64,000 nt of DNA, from positions 20,235,664-20,299,663 of the forward strand of contig CM049315.1 of the NCBI GenBank assembly GCA_026874595.1, given 5' to 3'. Made by a program: the position numbers and the translations under genes. Source of the DNA: Sipunculus nudus. Its lineage: Eukaryota; Annelida; Sipuncula; Golfingiida; Sipunculidae. Positions within the stretch are counted from its first letter, which is position 1; the number at the start of each line of letters is the position of its first letter. Under the pieces are notes generated by a model, which searched no databases, was not told where the DNA came from, and was given only the letters and a program-made list of their open reading frames with translations. Positions 11,851 through 22,904 of this stretch are shown here, in pieces.

Positions 11851-12085
11851 GGAATTTAATAAGGCTTGGTTCTTTCAGGACTCCTGCGAGTAGTATCCAC
11901 TAAATAAAGCTTAAGTCTTTTATGACTCCTGCGAGAATATTTCTAATGAGGCCAGATCCTCTTATGACAAACAGAAGTTTGTTTCTGCTGAGGAAAATTC
12001 CTCTGTTGACTCCCATGTAGATTCCTTTAGTGATTCTGAAAAAGAGTTTATGACTGACACTATATATCGTTCTATATCATTCCCC

Positions 12086-12193
12086 TAGACATTTCACGCT
12101 GCCTATTGTTGCGGGATCTGGTTTTTTTTATCTCCGTAACAAAATTTGTGCTGATCACACTTATGTGATCTGTTGTTTTTAGGTTCCGTCACA
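12086..12193 (+). repeat. 3' LTR tail
   Basis: It matches the last ~110 bases of the other LTR copies: CTAGACATTTCACGCTGCCT, TCTCCGTAACAAAATTTGTG, then TAGGTTCCGTCACA. The upstream part of the LTR and all of pol are missing. Confidence 0.85.
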
Positions 12194-12264
12194 AATATTA
12201 CTCCGTTAAACTGAAGTGAACGTTTGAGTTTGGGTACGAAGTATCTGTTACAGCTAGCTCTTGT

Positions 12265-12765
12265 TGTCCAGCCATTGGTAGGGGAGTAGACCTATGACGC
12301 TGAAATTTATACTGTGTCATGGGAACTATGTGTTCAGCCGGTGTAAAGAGTGCATGTCACTGAATTTTACCCTGCGTCACGGAAACTGTGTGTCCAGTTT
12401 GTGTTAATAGCATATGACGCTGAATTGTACACGTCACGGGAACTGTCAGACCAGTATGACGCTGAGTAACGTACAACGTAAAGAGAGATCTGTCATCACC
12501 CTGTGTAGAGTGTATGACGTTGAATATCATACATTATCTCGGAACTATGCCTCCAGACAGTGCCAGGGAAGTATGACGCTGAATATTAAACAAAGTCGCG
12601 GGTACTGGGTGTCTAGTCATTGTAAGGGGTGACGCTGAATAACCAACCACGCCATTGGAACTGTGTCAGTTGAGTGTTAAGAGAGTATGACGCTTAATAA
12701 TATACTACGTCACGGGAAATGTGTATTGAACCAATGTCGGGTCAGCATCACCTTGAATTACCTTC
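12265..12765. repeat. Satellite block D, ~60-bp units
   Basis: About eight units of the same satellite as blocks A-C, directly right of the LTR element and immediately downstream of the minus-strand Ig gene exon. Confidence 0.75.
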
Positions 12766-12878
12766 AGCGGCAGGAAGTCTGTAGGGACCATGAAGTTTAA
12801 TTGCTGAAAACCACATGGAACTATTTGACCAACTAGTCGCAGGTGAAAATGACTGAGAATCGTACTTTGTATACTCAC

Positions 12879-13151
12879 GGTAAACGTATATTTCGGCGTA
12901 CCCCACGATGGCATCATCGATACCGTCTGATGATCGGTTCTGTTTACACCAGTACACAGCCTCGTCGTTTTGGGTGACGTTGTCTTTCTTATACACGAGT
13001 GTGTTATCATTCAACTTCCGCTGGCGTGTTCGTGGTACCGGCTCGCTGATGCGGGTGAAGAAGAGGACCTCCGCCCCCAGGCCGTTTTTCACGCTGCAGC
13101 TGATTACCAAAGTATCACCCACATACAAAATTGATTCGTTGGCATGAACAG
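12879..13151 (-). CDS. Ig-like domain exon
   Basis: The acceptor TTTTTGTTTCAG ends at 13152 and the donor GTGAGT starts at 12878. The exon is 273 bases (91 codons), phase 1 at both ends, the standard layout of Ig-domain exons. The split codon A|CT joined with the upstream exon gives Thr. Confidence 0.78.
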
Positions 13152-13670
13152 CTGAAACAAAAATCAGGTAGTTCATTTAGGTTTATTAATAGGTTTTGTT
13201 TTAAATATTCTTAATTTAATTAGTAAGACCTTTTTTTCTGTTTCATCTCACTAATACAAAATTATGGTTACATCTTAATTAAAATACATAAATTTGCAGA
13301 ATTTGAATTTGACCTAGTAAAAACATTGGTTATCACACCACACAGAGTCGAACAAATATTTTGCCTGAAATTTGACATTGGTAAAATAGTAATGTTTATC
13401 ACAAATGTGAAGCATGTGCTTGGACAGATCTGGAATTAAAATGAATAGTGCTCTAACCGTATATTATAATTACTTCTATTACTGCTTATAACATATGACT
13501 GCTTATAAGAATAGAACGACAGAATTCATATGCATTTAAATGCGAGTATCATAACATTACGTACTAGCATTAGGCATGCCAAAAAGGAATGCGCCACTGC
13601 TGCAAGTCAGGGCCAGAAGAATCAACACTGCTATTGCCATGTGTACCACTCCGTTGATCGGTCCGGGCAT
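12879..13670 (-). CDS. Secreted or membrane Ig-domain protein, 5' two exons (partial)
   Basis: Two coding exons on the minus strand join in phase 1: a signal-peptide exon (13670 or 13640 down to 13565) and one Ig exon (13151-12879). The predicted N-terminus MAIAVLILLALTCSSG is hydrophobic and suits secretion. The Ig domain spans about residues 30-116, with Cys44 and Cys94 and the typical DEAVYWC motif before the second Cys. The usual core Trp after the first Cys is replaced by Leu-Phe-Phe. The donor at 12878-12873 (GTGAGT) in phase 1 shows that the gene continues, but further exons to the left (membrane segment, tail or more Ig domains) were not found among the repeats. Function unknown; such proteins in molluscs include immune and cell-adhesion receptors (inference). 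Confidence 0.7.
13565..13670 (-). CDS. Signal-peptide exon
   Basis: In-frame ATGs lie at 13670-13668 and 13640-13638. The second starts directly before the hydrophobic core; the first adds ten residues and has G at -3. The donor GTACGT begins at 13564, leaving one base (phase 1), which matches the Ig exon. Predicted length is 25 codons from the second ATG. Confidence 0.65.
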
Positions 13671-14511
13671 TTCCGCACAAATGGTCTTCCTAATCTTGAA
13701 ATATAACACAAATTTACTTTTAAAGTTTTGACGAGACTAGGAGCAAACACTTTTTACCCGACCCCGCATCATATGATTAAAGAGCACCGCATGAACCGTA
13801 GCCTTGACAAACACGACTCAGTGTAACTCCTACTTGACAGCCAGTGATCAGGTCGTAATGTCAGAGGGCCTATATGGCGCTACTCGAGGCGGCGTTATTC
13901 CAGGCAAACACTCACAATCTCACGATGCTCAACTCTCACAGTGAACCATGCCAACTGTACATGGTATCGTTGATATTGTATGATTGGTCCGGCGCGTGAC
14001 AAGTTCCGCTTCAGCTTAACACATTAGGTATGCAATACTTGGCATGTTTGCACATTGTGTTTTTAGTAACATCTAAACATTTAAGAGACACATTAAGTCT
14101 GCTTGCAACAAGCGATCACCTGCTCTTCTTTCAAAACGGGGAAAACGGGAACAGGTGCAATATAATAGAATTTAACCTGTCCAGTTAAACTCAGTTCGTG
14201 CCGCGTACCAGTTTCACTAAAAATTCAGTGTAGTGCATTGATTTTAGAAAATCCTAACTCACTGTCTGTATTCTCGACAAAAGCGCTTTAGCATTAATTG
14301 CGCTGGAACAAAATATATTTTCTGTTAATAAAAGTTTACATTTATTAATAAGTAAGTAATAATTTAGTTATTAAAATCTGTTTAAGAGAACACACACAAT
14401 AAAAACATAAGCACGCGCATTTAAGTTGAAGGCGGACTAATATATGATGTTTCTTGTTCCTCGTTCAGACTAGGAAATGCTGCCACTTGACCGCTATATT
14501 TGAATGCTACG

Positions 14512-14632
14512 CAGGGGCGGATCCAGGAATTAAGAAAAGCAGGGGTCCAATATAACAGGACTAATGACAAAACAAAAAAGATCCTCAGGTCCAGAAAAGT
14601 TTGGGGGGGGGGGGGTTATGGATCCCCTTCTA
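14512..14632. mobile_element. GGCGGATCC-type short repeat
   Basis: It begins CAGGGGCGGATCCAGGA, holds a G homopolymer, and ends near TTATGGATCCCC. Copies of the same family lie at 33410-33612 and, less completely, near 31370-31475 and 32100-32150. The terminal CAGKGGCGGATCC resembles hAT-type termini. No target duplication could be read here. Confidence 0.5.
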
Positions 14633-15064
14633 CTATTGGTATTTAGACAAAGCTAAAAGCCAATGCCGCCATTCCTTTCAGAGTTTCTTCAGGACAACTA
14701 TGCTGGTTTGATCTGGTGTATCCAGGTATACAGGTGACAACTGGTATACAGACAGGTCTGCGAGAGAAAATTGGGAAACTTCTGAGGACAGTGGATTTCG
14801 TGTGTCATAAGAATTCAAGTTGCTTTGCGATAAAAATGCATTCGTAGATTGTTCATTTCAGCTTGGAAGGATTTTTTAAACCAGAGACTTCCAGATTCGT
14901 ATGACTTTATACGATGATCCAACAATTACCCCTCGACAGTCTTACGAGTTATCCACCTTCGCTCATCTGTGACTGTCGTGGGTTCTTCTTACAAATATAA
15001 TTATCAGTGCATGGCGTCAATTTATCTTCCGGGGGGGGGGGGGGGACTCGCACACACACACAGA

Positions 15065-15066
<2 letters not shown>

Positions 15067-15121
<55 letters not shown>
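15067..15121. repeat. (TA)n microsatellite
   Basis: Alternating TA tract preceded by a short CA run and a G homopolymer at about 15031-15045. Confidence 0.97.
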
Positions 15122-15123
<2 letters not shown>

Positions 15124-15805
15124 ATTTTAGCATCTGTATGACACATTTCAAATATATTAACGTCTATGTAAGTTACTAACACATTTCAAATATGAATATA
15201 CTTAATCACATTTCAAACATATTATAATCAAGTATAAGGTTTTAAAAATACGGTATTTTGTTTGCAATATATAAATATTATTCTCTGAATAGTGAGGGGG
15301 GTGATTACATTGACCATCCGCCTCCCCCTTGCCAAAAAGTTCGCTGGTGGACGCTAAAGATCACATGAGGAAAGTTAATCGCAAAAAGGTATTTTATCAG
15401 GTAAAATAAACCTGGACGTTAAAAGTGGTAGGTTCTCGGTAGCTTACCGTAAGCGCTGACACCCATCACCACGATGGTATAAACACCGCTGAAGCGAACT
15501 TTTCTGAACGTGTCAAGTGTTTTATTGAACCTTGAAAATTGATTTGAATACCTATAGCGCTTTGGCACAACAATAAATATAATATCAATAAATAATTTCC
15601 AATAATTATATTTTGTGGTAAACGTTAATTATGAAAAATCGAATCGAGTTACATAAGAAAAACTGAGATTGTAATATACCGAAAAATAATATTGGTCTCT
15701 ATCCTATTTGACCGGGTTTTTATTTTATTTATTTATTTTTTTCCGTTTTTTTTTTCTTTGGCTTTATGTTCAACAGCTTTAAATAAAGCAGAAAATAACC
15801 ATACA

Positions 15806-16040
15806 GTGGCCGCACGGTGCCAGTGATTGCCGGCCGGGCGCCTGCCGGTCACCGGCCGGGCACCGTACGGTGTAATTGCTCCATTCATAGAACCCGCACG
15901 GTTATCTTACGGTTCCCGGACGGCCCCTTAAAGCCTTGGTCACAACCGGGATACGGTCGCAGTACGGCGGATGTTTTGGGCTATTCCGTGCGGTTGATGC
16001 ACGGCAACCGTGCGTTTTTGGAAGGCCGCACTGGACAAAC
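15806..16040. mobile_element. GC-rich foldback element
   Basis: A GC-rich island with repeated and inverted forms of CCGCACGG, CCGGCCGGGC and CCGTGCGG, for example CACGGTGCC paired with GGCACCGTACGG. Outer motifs CAGTGGCCGCAC and GGCCGCACTGG point to terminal inverted repeats. It looks like a small non-autonomous DNA element next to the retroelement that follows. Confidence 0.45.
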
Positions 16041-16069
16041 CAAACCTTGACCTCCGCACTGTACAAACC

Positions 16070-16983
16070 AAACCATACAGAAAACCCAACGACAAACCTG
16101 TCTACATAAACTGCAAATCAAATCACCCACCATCTGTCATCAGGAACTTACCGCAGGCAATCGGGAAAAGACTCACATTATTATCATCAAGCAAACAGAT
16201 ATTTAAAGATGCCGCTCCAATCTACAATTCAGCCTTAAAGAAAGCAAGATAAAATGAAAGCGTCCATTACAATGCGGGACACGACAATAATGAACCACAA
16301 AAAAGAAAAGAAACAGAGCTAGAAAGATCATTTGGTATAACCCACCATACAGCAAGAATGTAAAAACAAATGTCGGCAAGCAATTCTTAAAATTGATCAA
16401 AAAACACTTCCCACGGGATAGCAAACTGTACAAAATTTTTAACAAAAATACATTCAAAATTAGTTACAGTTGCATGAGAAATATGATGCAAATAATAATA
16501 GCCCATTACAAAAAAAAAATCACTGCCAAAAAATAACCAAGAAACCAGCGAAAAAACCTGCAACTGTAGGATGAAAAACACGTCCCTTAGACGGGAATTA
16601 GCTTGCTGGCAATATTGTTTTCAAAGCGACGGTCAAGACCGAAGACCAAACAGCCCAATACATCGGATTAGCAAGTGGCCCATACAAAATTCGGTACAAC
16701 AACCACAACAAATCATACGCAGTGAACGTAACGAAAAAGAAACAGAACTTTCGAAGCACATTTGGACATTTGGAAACAAATAAAATATTCTGCCACCTGG
16801 GAAATAATCCAACGCTCTAACACAAAGAAACGCACCTCGGACCAATGTAACCTCTATATGAAGGAGAAATACAGCATACTGCACCACAAAAGCGACAAGT
16901 CGATAATCCTATTAAACAGGCGAAGTGAATTAATTTCAAAATGCCGAAACCTGAAACAACCGGACCGTGTAAAAAGAAAGTAA
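16070..16983 (+). pseudogene. Penelope-like retroelement, RT end and GIY-YIG endonuclease
   Basis: In shifting frames the order is typical of Penelope-like elements. A block just after the reverse transcriptase reads YRKPNDKPVYI and SNHPPSVIRNLP, then APIYNSALKK. A linker follows with [13 protein letters not shown] and [10 protein letters not shown]. Next come a CNCR-type Cys cluster and the endonuclease core YIGLASGPYKIRYNNHNKSY (the GIY-YIG equivalent), then ELSKHIW and finally LLNRRSELISKC before TAA near 16983. At least five frameshifts or stops separate these blocks. The catalytic reverse-transcriptase part is missing. It is a dead 5'-truncated copy, as usual for elements copied from their 3' end. 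Confidence 0.82.
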
Positions 16984-17160
16984 CAGTCATAGCTGGGTCC
17001 CCAACAAGCGTCAGTTTTTTGTTGATCGCCCAGATGCCGACGGCAACGGCGTGAAACTCCGAGTAATAACACGATCCTCCAGCGTGCTTAACGTTTAGTT
17101 AACCTGCTCCACCTTAGCTGTATCGAGCACTTTACTGCAAGCACTGAAACCTACTTAGGA

Positions 17161-17163
<3 letters not shown>

Positions 17164-17196
<33 letters not shown>
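17164..17196. repeat. (TA)n microsatellite
   Basis: Alternating TA tract. The following 17200-17303 contains ATATATCGCAATATATTGCGAT and GGCGATACCCAGCCCTA, which resembles one end of a hAT-type MITE whose other end was not found. Confidence 0.85.
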
Positions 17197-17202
<6 letters not shown>

Positions 17203-18028
17203 CAATATATAATGAAATGACAATATTACGATACGTATAGCAAAACGCTACCATATATCGCAATATATTGCGATACCGAATTGGTAGGCGATACCCAGCC
17301 CTAGTTGAGGGTACTCGTGACTGGCCTAGTCGAACTGGGGATATGCTGTGCTTGCTTTATATTCTCGAGAGTGTTTTTTCGCGATTTTCACTTTTTCATT
17401 GTTTCACAAGAGTTTCATTTTGGCGATTTTACTACGCAGAAACTAACGCATAGTACATCCATTTTCACATTGATTTTTGTAATATGCGCACTACGTTTCA
17501 CGAGGATGGGTAGAATATGTGAATAAGCCTTGTCAATTATATATATGCAGATTATATGTAGTACAGACCAATCTTTTTGCAGTTCGACTGGGAAACCTAC
17601 AGTTAAAGTTTCGTAAATAAAAAAGCGAATGAGGATATGTTAAATAAAAACCGTAAACGTGTAGATAAGGTCCTATTCACGAATTTTTTTTTAATTTTTG
17701 CGGTAATTCCTCTATTGCAAATATCGTGAATTCGAAACTCTCGAGAACAAAAAGCCACCAATAGGAACCGGTTACGATCAACTGCGACCTGCAATCGTGG
17801 GAAGCCACGGACATTCGTAAGACAGTCGTACGACAATCACTGCATGGTTACCGCCACTGGTCAGGAACGATCACAGACGTGTGATCGGTCCTAAAAAAGT
17901 TTTGTTCCTGCACAAAACCTCCCTGGAATGGGTGTGGTCGTGGATAGTCGGGACCTATCGTAAGGTGTCATTTTTTTCTGAAAACCCTCGTATCGAAAAT
18001 AATGGTAAAATCATCGAAAAACGGTCCT

Positions 18029-18430
18029 ACGATAGTCTGCCACCATTAAGGTATTTTTTTTCTGTTTCTATATATTGTTTCTATCTACCCTACCATTTAT
18101 TTTTATTATTTATTTAATAATAAATTTGAAATTTCATTGTTAAACAAGAAAGACGCACAGTAGATATTTTCATGTTGTTTTATATCAATCCATTAAAAAG
18201 CGGATTATTGTTAGGGGGGTTAAAAATAGTGTACCTTTTAATTTTTTTAATGTTACAAAATAATGTTAAAATGAATGAAAAATTAAAAATATGTATACCA
18301 TCACAAAGATCACGGGAACAGGTGTGAAATAATGAACAAGTCTATTATGGATATAAACCACATGAGGATTAATTTTAGATACAGGGGTTTTTGAAAATAA
18401 TGAAATACCTTAATGGTGGCTGACTATCGT
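18029..18430. repeat. Inverted 25-bp arms facing each other
   Basis: TACCTTAATGGTGGC-TGACTATCGT at 18406-18430 is the inverse of 18029-18053, 24 of 25 matching. The 352-bp interior is AT-rich. On both outer sides the sequence is rich in CTACGAC/GTCGTAG words (17760-18030 and 18440-20110). This suggests two related foldback elements head to head, or one insertion within a larger one. Confidence 0.6.
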
Positions 18431-18439
18431 GCCCCCATT

Positions 18440-20110
18440 TAACGATGATGTCACCTAGTCGCGACCCACACTACGACCAGCGATCGGTCAGAAAGATGGA
18501 CTGAAGATAGTGAATTACTGGGTTTCGTTGGCGACTAACTGTGAACGCTTTTCTTGAGGGAGTTTCCAAATGTCTCGAAACTTTCGCTGGGGTTCTCAAT
18601 TTCTTCGCAGGGCTCGCTCTCCTGTCGCTGGGATTTTGACCAGTTTAAACAACGTGTGTCTCAAACCAGTGTCGAACCCTTCACAATTTAGTTTCCGTGA
18701 GTCAGAAATGTGAGACAACTTTGTAAGAGGTTGGCGACCTATGAAACTTAATGGTGACTTATCCCAATTTTGTCGCACGAATGTCGTGTAACAGTCGCAT
18801 GAAATGTGTGCCCAAAGTTCGCCGTTTCGCAGGTAAACGTAGCTCAGTTGGACTCAGACGTGATGTAGCAAGTCAGGTGTGGTCGCGTACGAAAATCATG
18901 CAACGTCCAAATAACACCTATATGGATGTCCACTCGTCTTAGAAAAAAATATTTTGGTTAAGTCTTAGTCATACACAACCTACGATTTTGACTGTCATAC
19001 GATTTCAGCTGGATGATTACAGAATAAACCGTCGTAGGTTCGGGAGGGTTTTTTTATAATTTCGTGGGAGCGTTCACATATAAAGTATATGATGTACGAC
19101 GGTAGTGGAAAAATTGGTCAGGGCTGTCTGTCTTGTTGTACGCTCTTCCTACGAAGGTCGTATGATGTCCCTACGATGGTCGTAATATAAAAATTTCAAT
19201 TTTCTGTCGTAGACCTGTCGCATATGTGTTGTGCGATATATGTGACTTATGGGACTGTCCCACTTAGGCGACTTTTGAGGCGACTGCTGGCGATCGTCTT
19301 TTTTAGTCATGGCAGGTCGCCGAAAAATAGACGAGAGGACCCTCGCTACGACAAAGTCTACGACAAGCTACAAAAGGATGATGCCTATGAGACGTCAAGC
19401 TACGACAAGCTGCCAACAACCGGCGACACAATCGCCGCGACAAAGGACAATCACTTACGACAACTTACGACCACATCTATGACAGCTAACGACCACACTG
19501 GCGACAACCTACGAAATTAGAATTCATGCTACGTCCACCCGCGACAAGCTTCCACGAGTCTCGACCCTGTGCCAATGAGAAACCGGAGGCAAGGGTGGGC
19601 CCTGTATCGAGTGACGACAGCCAACGACAGCACTTACGACAACCCACGTCATCTGGCGACATCCTACGACAGCACCGACGATAGTAGTAGACAAGCAACG
19701 CTCAATGGCGTAAAACAAGCTATATCGCCTGAGAATTTTGAACATATTGAAAATCCAGCGGCGACATGTAAGAGGCCACGAGTCTTTAGGCGACTTCAGG
19801 AGACAACCCGATCACACAGGCGACCCCCGGGGACCGTGAGGCGACAACCCTGGTTGCCTGTAGTCGGACAACCCCGAAAGGCTTAAGATAAACATACGGC
19901 AGTCGAAGGAATGACATTTAACAGTAGAGCATTAGTAGGACCGTTATAAGTAGAACGTGCGGCAATCGTTGGGCTGTCGTAGGAAAGTCCAACGATTCGT
20001 AGGGCCTCAGATGGTACGAAAGTCGTAGGTGTATCTTACTACAGTCGTAAGGCATGATACAACAGACCCTCGAGATTGGCCTGACATTTAAGAATAACCT
20101 ACGACCAGAC
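18440..20110. mobile_element. CTACGAC-rich foldback element debris
   Basis: Numerous short direct and inverted copies of CTACGACA, GTCGTAGG, GGCGAC and CCTACGA occur through this stretch, with AGGCGACTTTTGAGGCGAC near 19266. Open frames here (19224-19520, 19569-19886) are by-products of the repeats. No transposase is recognised and boundaries are uncertain. Confidence 0.45.
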
Positions 20111-20116
20111 ATGGGG

Positions 20117-20252
20117 TAATAAGTAATAGTAATAGTAATAGACTATTACAGCTTTTCCATGTTATAGTAATAGTAGTAGACTCAAAAATTTGAGCTGTAA
20201 ATAGTAATAGTAATAGAAACAGTAGGCAAAGTAATAGAATATTACATATTAC
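20117..20252. repeat. (TAG/TAA)n-rich microsatellite
   Basis: Interrupted runs of AGTAATAGTAATAG and their inverse (CTATTAC) allow local folding. Confidence 0.75.
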
Positions 20253-20259
20253 TTTCTAT

Positions 20260-21260
20260 TACTTCCGGTGAGCCCCTTGATCATGAAGCATATCAGCAAA
20301 TAATGCTGAACAGACTCCGTTCTTGTCCAGTAATTGCCCAGGATGTGCCTATTGTTGAGGCAAGCATGGGCCAGCTGCCACATTGCTGGTGACCACTGGT
20401 GCTAATTACATAAGAGTACTGGACAGAGTTGGTCACAGCCAAATAAGTTACCTGGCACAATCTGACCTTTGATTAATAAACCATGGATAAACAGAGGCAT
20501 GTTTGATGTTTAGAGACAGATAAATAGTGTATTATTATTGTGACATGTACATCTCATTTCACATCCATCAATCCATAGGCATATTTTGAAATGTACCTAG
20601 ATTTTATTTCACGAGCCAGTTTGCATTTTAATCATACAGATTGCAATACCACACATTCAAATAAAATATAATATGTGGAACCAGATACAGTGCAGACCCA
20701 AAATGTTTATGATAAGCTTATGGTGTTTTCACTAAGCATAATGTATTGAAGCCTACAAGTACTACAATCACTTTGATAAAGTCATACTGCAGGCACATGT
20801 ATTATCTAGTTAATTTATAAACATATTCTTTTAAAACTATTTTTAAAATACTTGGCTGATATTTCATAGTACCAATTTTACAGACCTTCATTCAGTATCT
20901 AAAAGTATGTTAATTTATATTTTGAAAATTAAATGAACAATTTTTTCATGATCTTAATTTATTTGATTATATAATATAAGAATATAAGTAACTGTTAATG
21001 TATTATTATTTAATATCTGAAATTTTGATATCAAATAATTAGATCCTGTTATGTACAAAACTAAAGTACAAGATTGTTTAATGCAAAATTTATTGTGAAA
21101 GTGATTTAAATAATATGGTATTTGTTTTGTAAAATTGATGTTAGTTTAAATCACTCTCCATATTCCTAGGTTATCTTATGCTGGTTTTGCTGCAATGAAG
21201 AAGGGCATGCCAGGAGAATAAAAACAATGCTACAATTATTGTAAAGGATTACATGTCAGT
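20260..21260. other. No firm gene
   Basis: An open frame at about 20270-20390 and a short frame after a possible acceptor near 21170 (ending GMPGE then TAA) are exon-like but unsupported. The rest is AT-rich and unrecognised. Confidence 0.35.
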
Positions 21261-21269
21261 TGGACAGGC

Positions 21270-21551
21270 GCCAGTGTGACGGGTCCCTTTTAGACGGTTC
21301 CATTTGGACGGGACCCAGTTAGACCGGTCCCAGTTGGACGGGTTCCTTTGAGAAGCTATGTTAAATTAACGTGACTTTATTACACAAGAAAAGATTCGGG
21401 GATTGAAGCCTTCGTTATTTCTGAAACCCATTTGCTAATGATAGAGCGTCTGTCTGGGACCCGTCCAACTGGGACCCATCGGACTGGGACCCGTCCAGAT
21501 GGAATAGAAAAAATCCGACCTGTCTATCTGAACCCGTCCATTTGGGATGAC
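21270..21551. mobile_element. Foldback element built of GGACGGGTCCCAGTT units
   Basis: The left arm holds about four direct copies of a 15-19-bp unit (GACGGGTCCCAGTTGGAC). The right arm holds the inverse (GTCCAACTGGGACCCGTCC). A ~90-bp AT-rich centre separates them. The layout fits a foldback transposon with repeat-built arms. Confidence 0.7.
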
Positions 21552-22088
21552 ACCTTGTAAAGTTTACCACCTCTGTTCACTCTCAAGATGTTCTGTGTGA
21601 TGGTATAAAACATGGCATCACATCCAAATGAACATATACACCAGAGAAGATGGGGTACATTTCTCTCCAGTTTGTTTCTGTCCAGAATCTTGAAGTAAAC
21701 AGTATATTTATTGGATATATTTATAAGGATTGTAAACAGGACACAGGCCTACATTAATTCCTCTCCTGATACATACATAAAGGACTAAACTGTCAGCTTT
21801 GATACTAAATAATAATATGCAATAATCATGAATAATTCCTCTGGAGACCCAATGACTGGAGACTGGCTTGGGTTTCTGGGTTAGTTGAGGTTTTCGTGGT
21901 CCAGGTAGCTATTGTGTTTATTCGGTGGGGATTTGTAGGATTACTTGATGTTACACATCAGGTGCTTGGCCCTGTGTTTACATGTGGAGGTCAGTTCGCT
22001 TCTTTTATTTAATGTGCTCTGTTCTTTGTAAAGAAATGTAATTTATGCAACACGGAGAAATATTTCATCATATGCAACCTCAACAAAG

Positions 22089-22293
22089 GGCCCGAGTATA
22101 GAATCCGGTCTTCATTTCCAAGATTGGTCTAAACTGACTGGACCGTCTCATATTAGTAGTAATCCGCACATAAGCCATTACATGGCTAATGATATGACAT
22201 CGACATACCTCTTACATCAATCTCTTACATCATTACGTCCGTCCGTATACACCCATAACCTCGTCCATGAAGACCGGATTCTCTACTCGCTCC
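22089..22293. mobile_element. Small MITE with 8-bp direct repeats
   Basis: The 27-bp terminal inverted repeats 22089-22115 and 22267-22293 differ at three positions (start GGCCCGAGTATAGAATCC). CAACAAAG flanks both ends (22081-22088 and 22294-22301). A ~45-bp direct repeat (GTAATTTATGCAACACG, then AAATATTTCATCATATGCA) also lies on both outer sides, so the apparent target duplication may be part of a larger duplication. Confidence 0.65.
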
Positions 22294-22361
22294 CAACAAA
22301 GAATTGTAATTTATGCAACACGAAAAATATTTCATCATATGCAGACCGGAACAGAGCACAT

Positions 22362-22720
22362 GAAACATGTGGCCCAAGGGCCATGACGCTCAGCTAATTT
22401 TTACTGGGTGCTCATGTTTTTTTATAAATGTTATATATTGTCTGTGAGAATAGCCTATGGCTGAAGTTACAGTGTTGAAAAAATGGACAGAAAATAAAAT
22501 TTAAGGATTCATAGGAGACCTGCCCAGGACCCCCCTAGATTTCAAAATAGAGGGTTCCAAGGAAAATGGATACAATTTGTACCCTGTCCGCTGTGTACAC
22601 AATATTATGTTTCGGTTCCACAACTGGCAGAGTATAGGCCACCATGATCCAATTTCAGGTTTCCAAGGAGAATTGCCAATGATTTTCCGTGAATGTCGTG
22701 TTAGAAGAGTCTTAGGAATC
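22362..22720 (+). mobile_element. Truncated head of the composite repeat element
   Basis: It starts GTGGCCCAAGGGCCATGACG and follows the head of the 7358-10765 element, including TCTGTGAGAATAGCC and about one and a half 155-bp units. It stops before the array and has no terminal hairpin. Confidence 0.75.
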
Positions 22721-22904
22721 ATGATACATGAAAACATATTACCCGTACAACTTAAAAATAATAGGGATTCTATTAAGAAACTGTTCTGTAATACCTAACA
22801 AACTAGACTATGTAGTCGGAGCCTACAAACAATAATCTGCTTTGTATCAGTCATGTGTTCACGTGTATACTTTTTGTATGGATACTGTCATGCTTCACTA
22901 ACAG

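Larger units (their letters stand above)
6163..12193 (+). mobile_element. Degenerate Gypsy-type LTR retrotransposon (gag only)
   Basis: The order is 5' LTR (6163-6914), primer-binding site (6921-6938), gag start at 7051, a 3.4-kb foreign insertion (7358-10765), the rest of gag (10766 to about 11850), and a 3' LTR tail (12086-12193). No protease, reverse transcriptase or integrase is left. A deletion must have removed pol and most of the 3' LTR. Gag has several in-frame stops, so the element cannot move by itself. Flanks ATTA (6159-6162) and AATA (12194-12197) could be a decayed 4-bp target duplication, with one mismatch. The gag resembles the SCAN-like Gypsy gag found in fish and molluscs. 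Confidence 0.8.

Noticed and set aside
6159-12197. ATTA / AATA as a target duplication of the Gypsy-type element
   Set aside because: One mismatch in four bases is not enough to claim it, given the decayed 3' LTR.
12908-13147. 79-codon plus-strand open frame
   Set aside because: It is antisense to the Ig exon, which has splice sites, phase and domain motifs on the minus strand.
19224-19886. 98- and 105-codon frames
   Set aside because: They fall in CTACGAC-rich foldback debris with no domain signal.
20270-20395. Open frame starting SGEPLDHEAYQQIML
   Set aside because: Open on the opposite strand as well, without acceptor, start codon or recognisable family.
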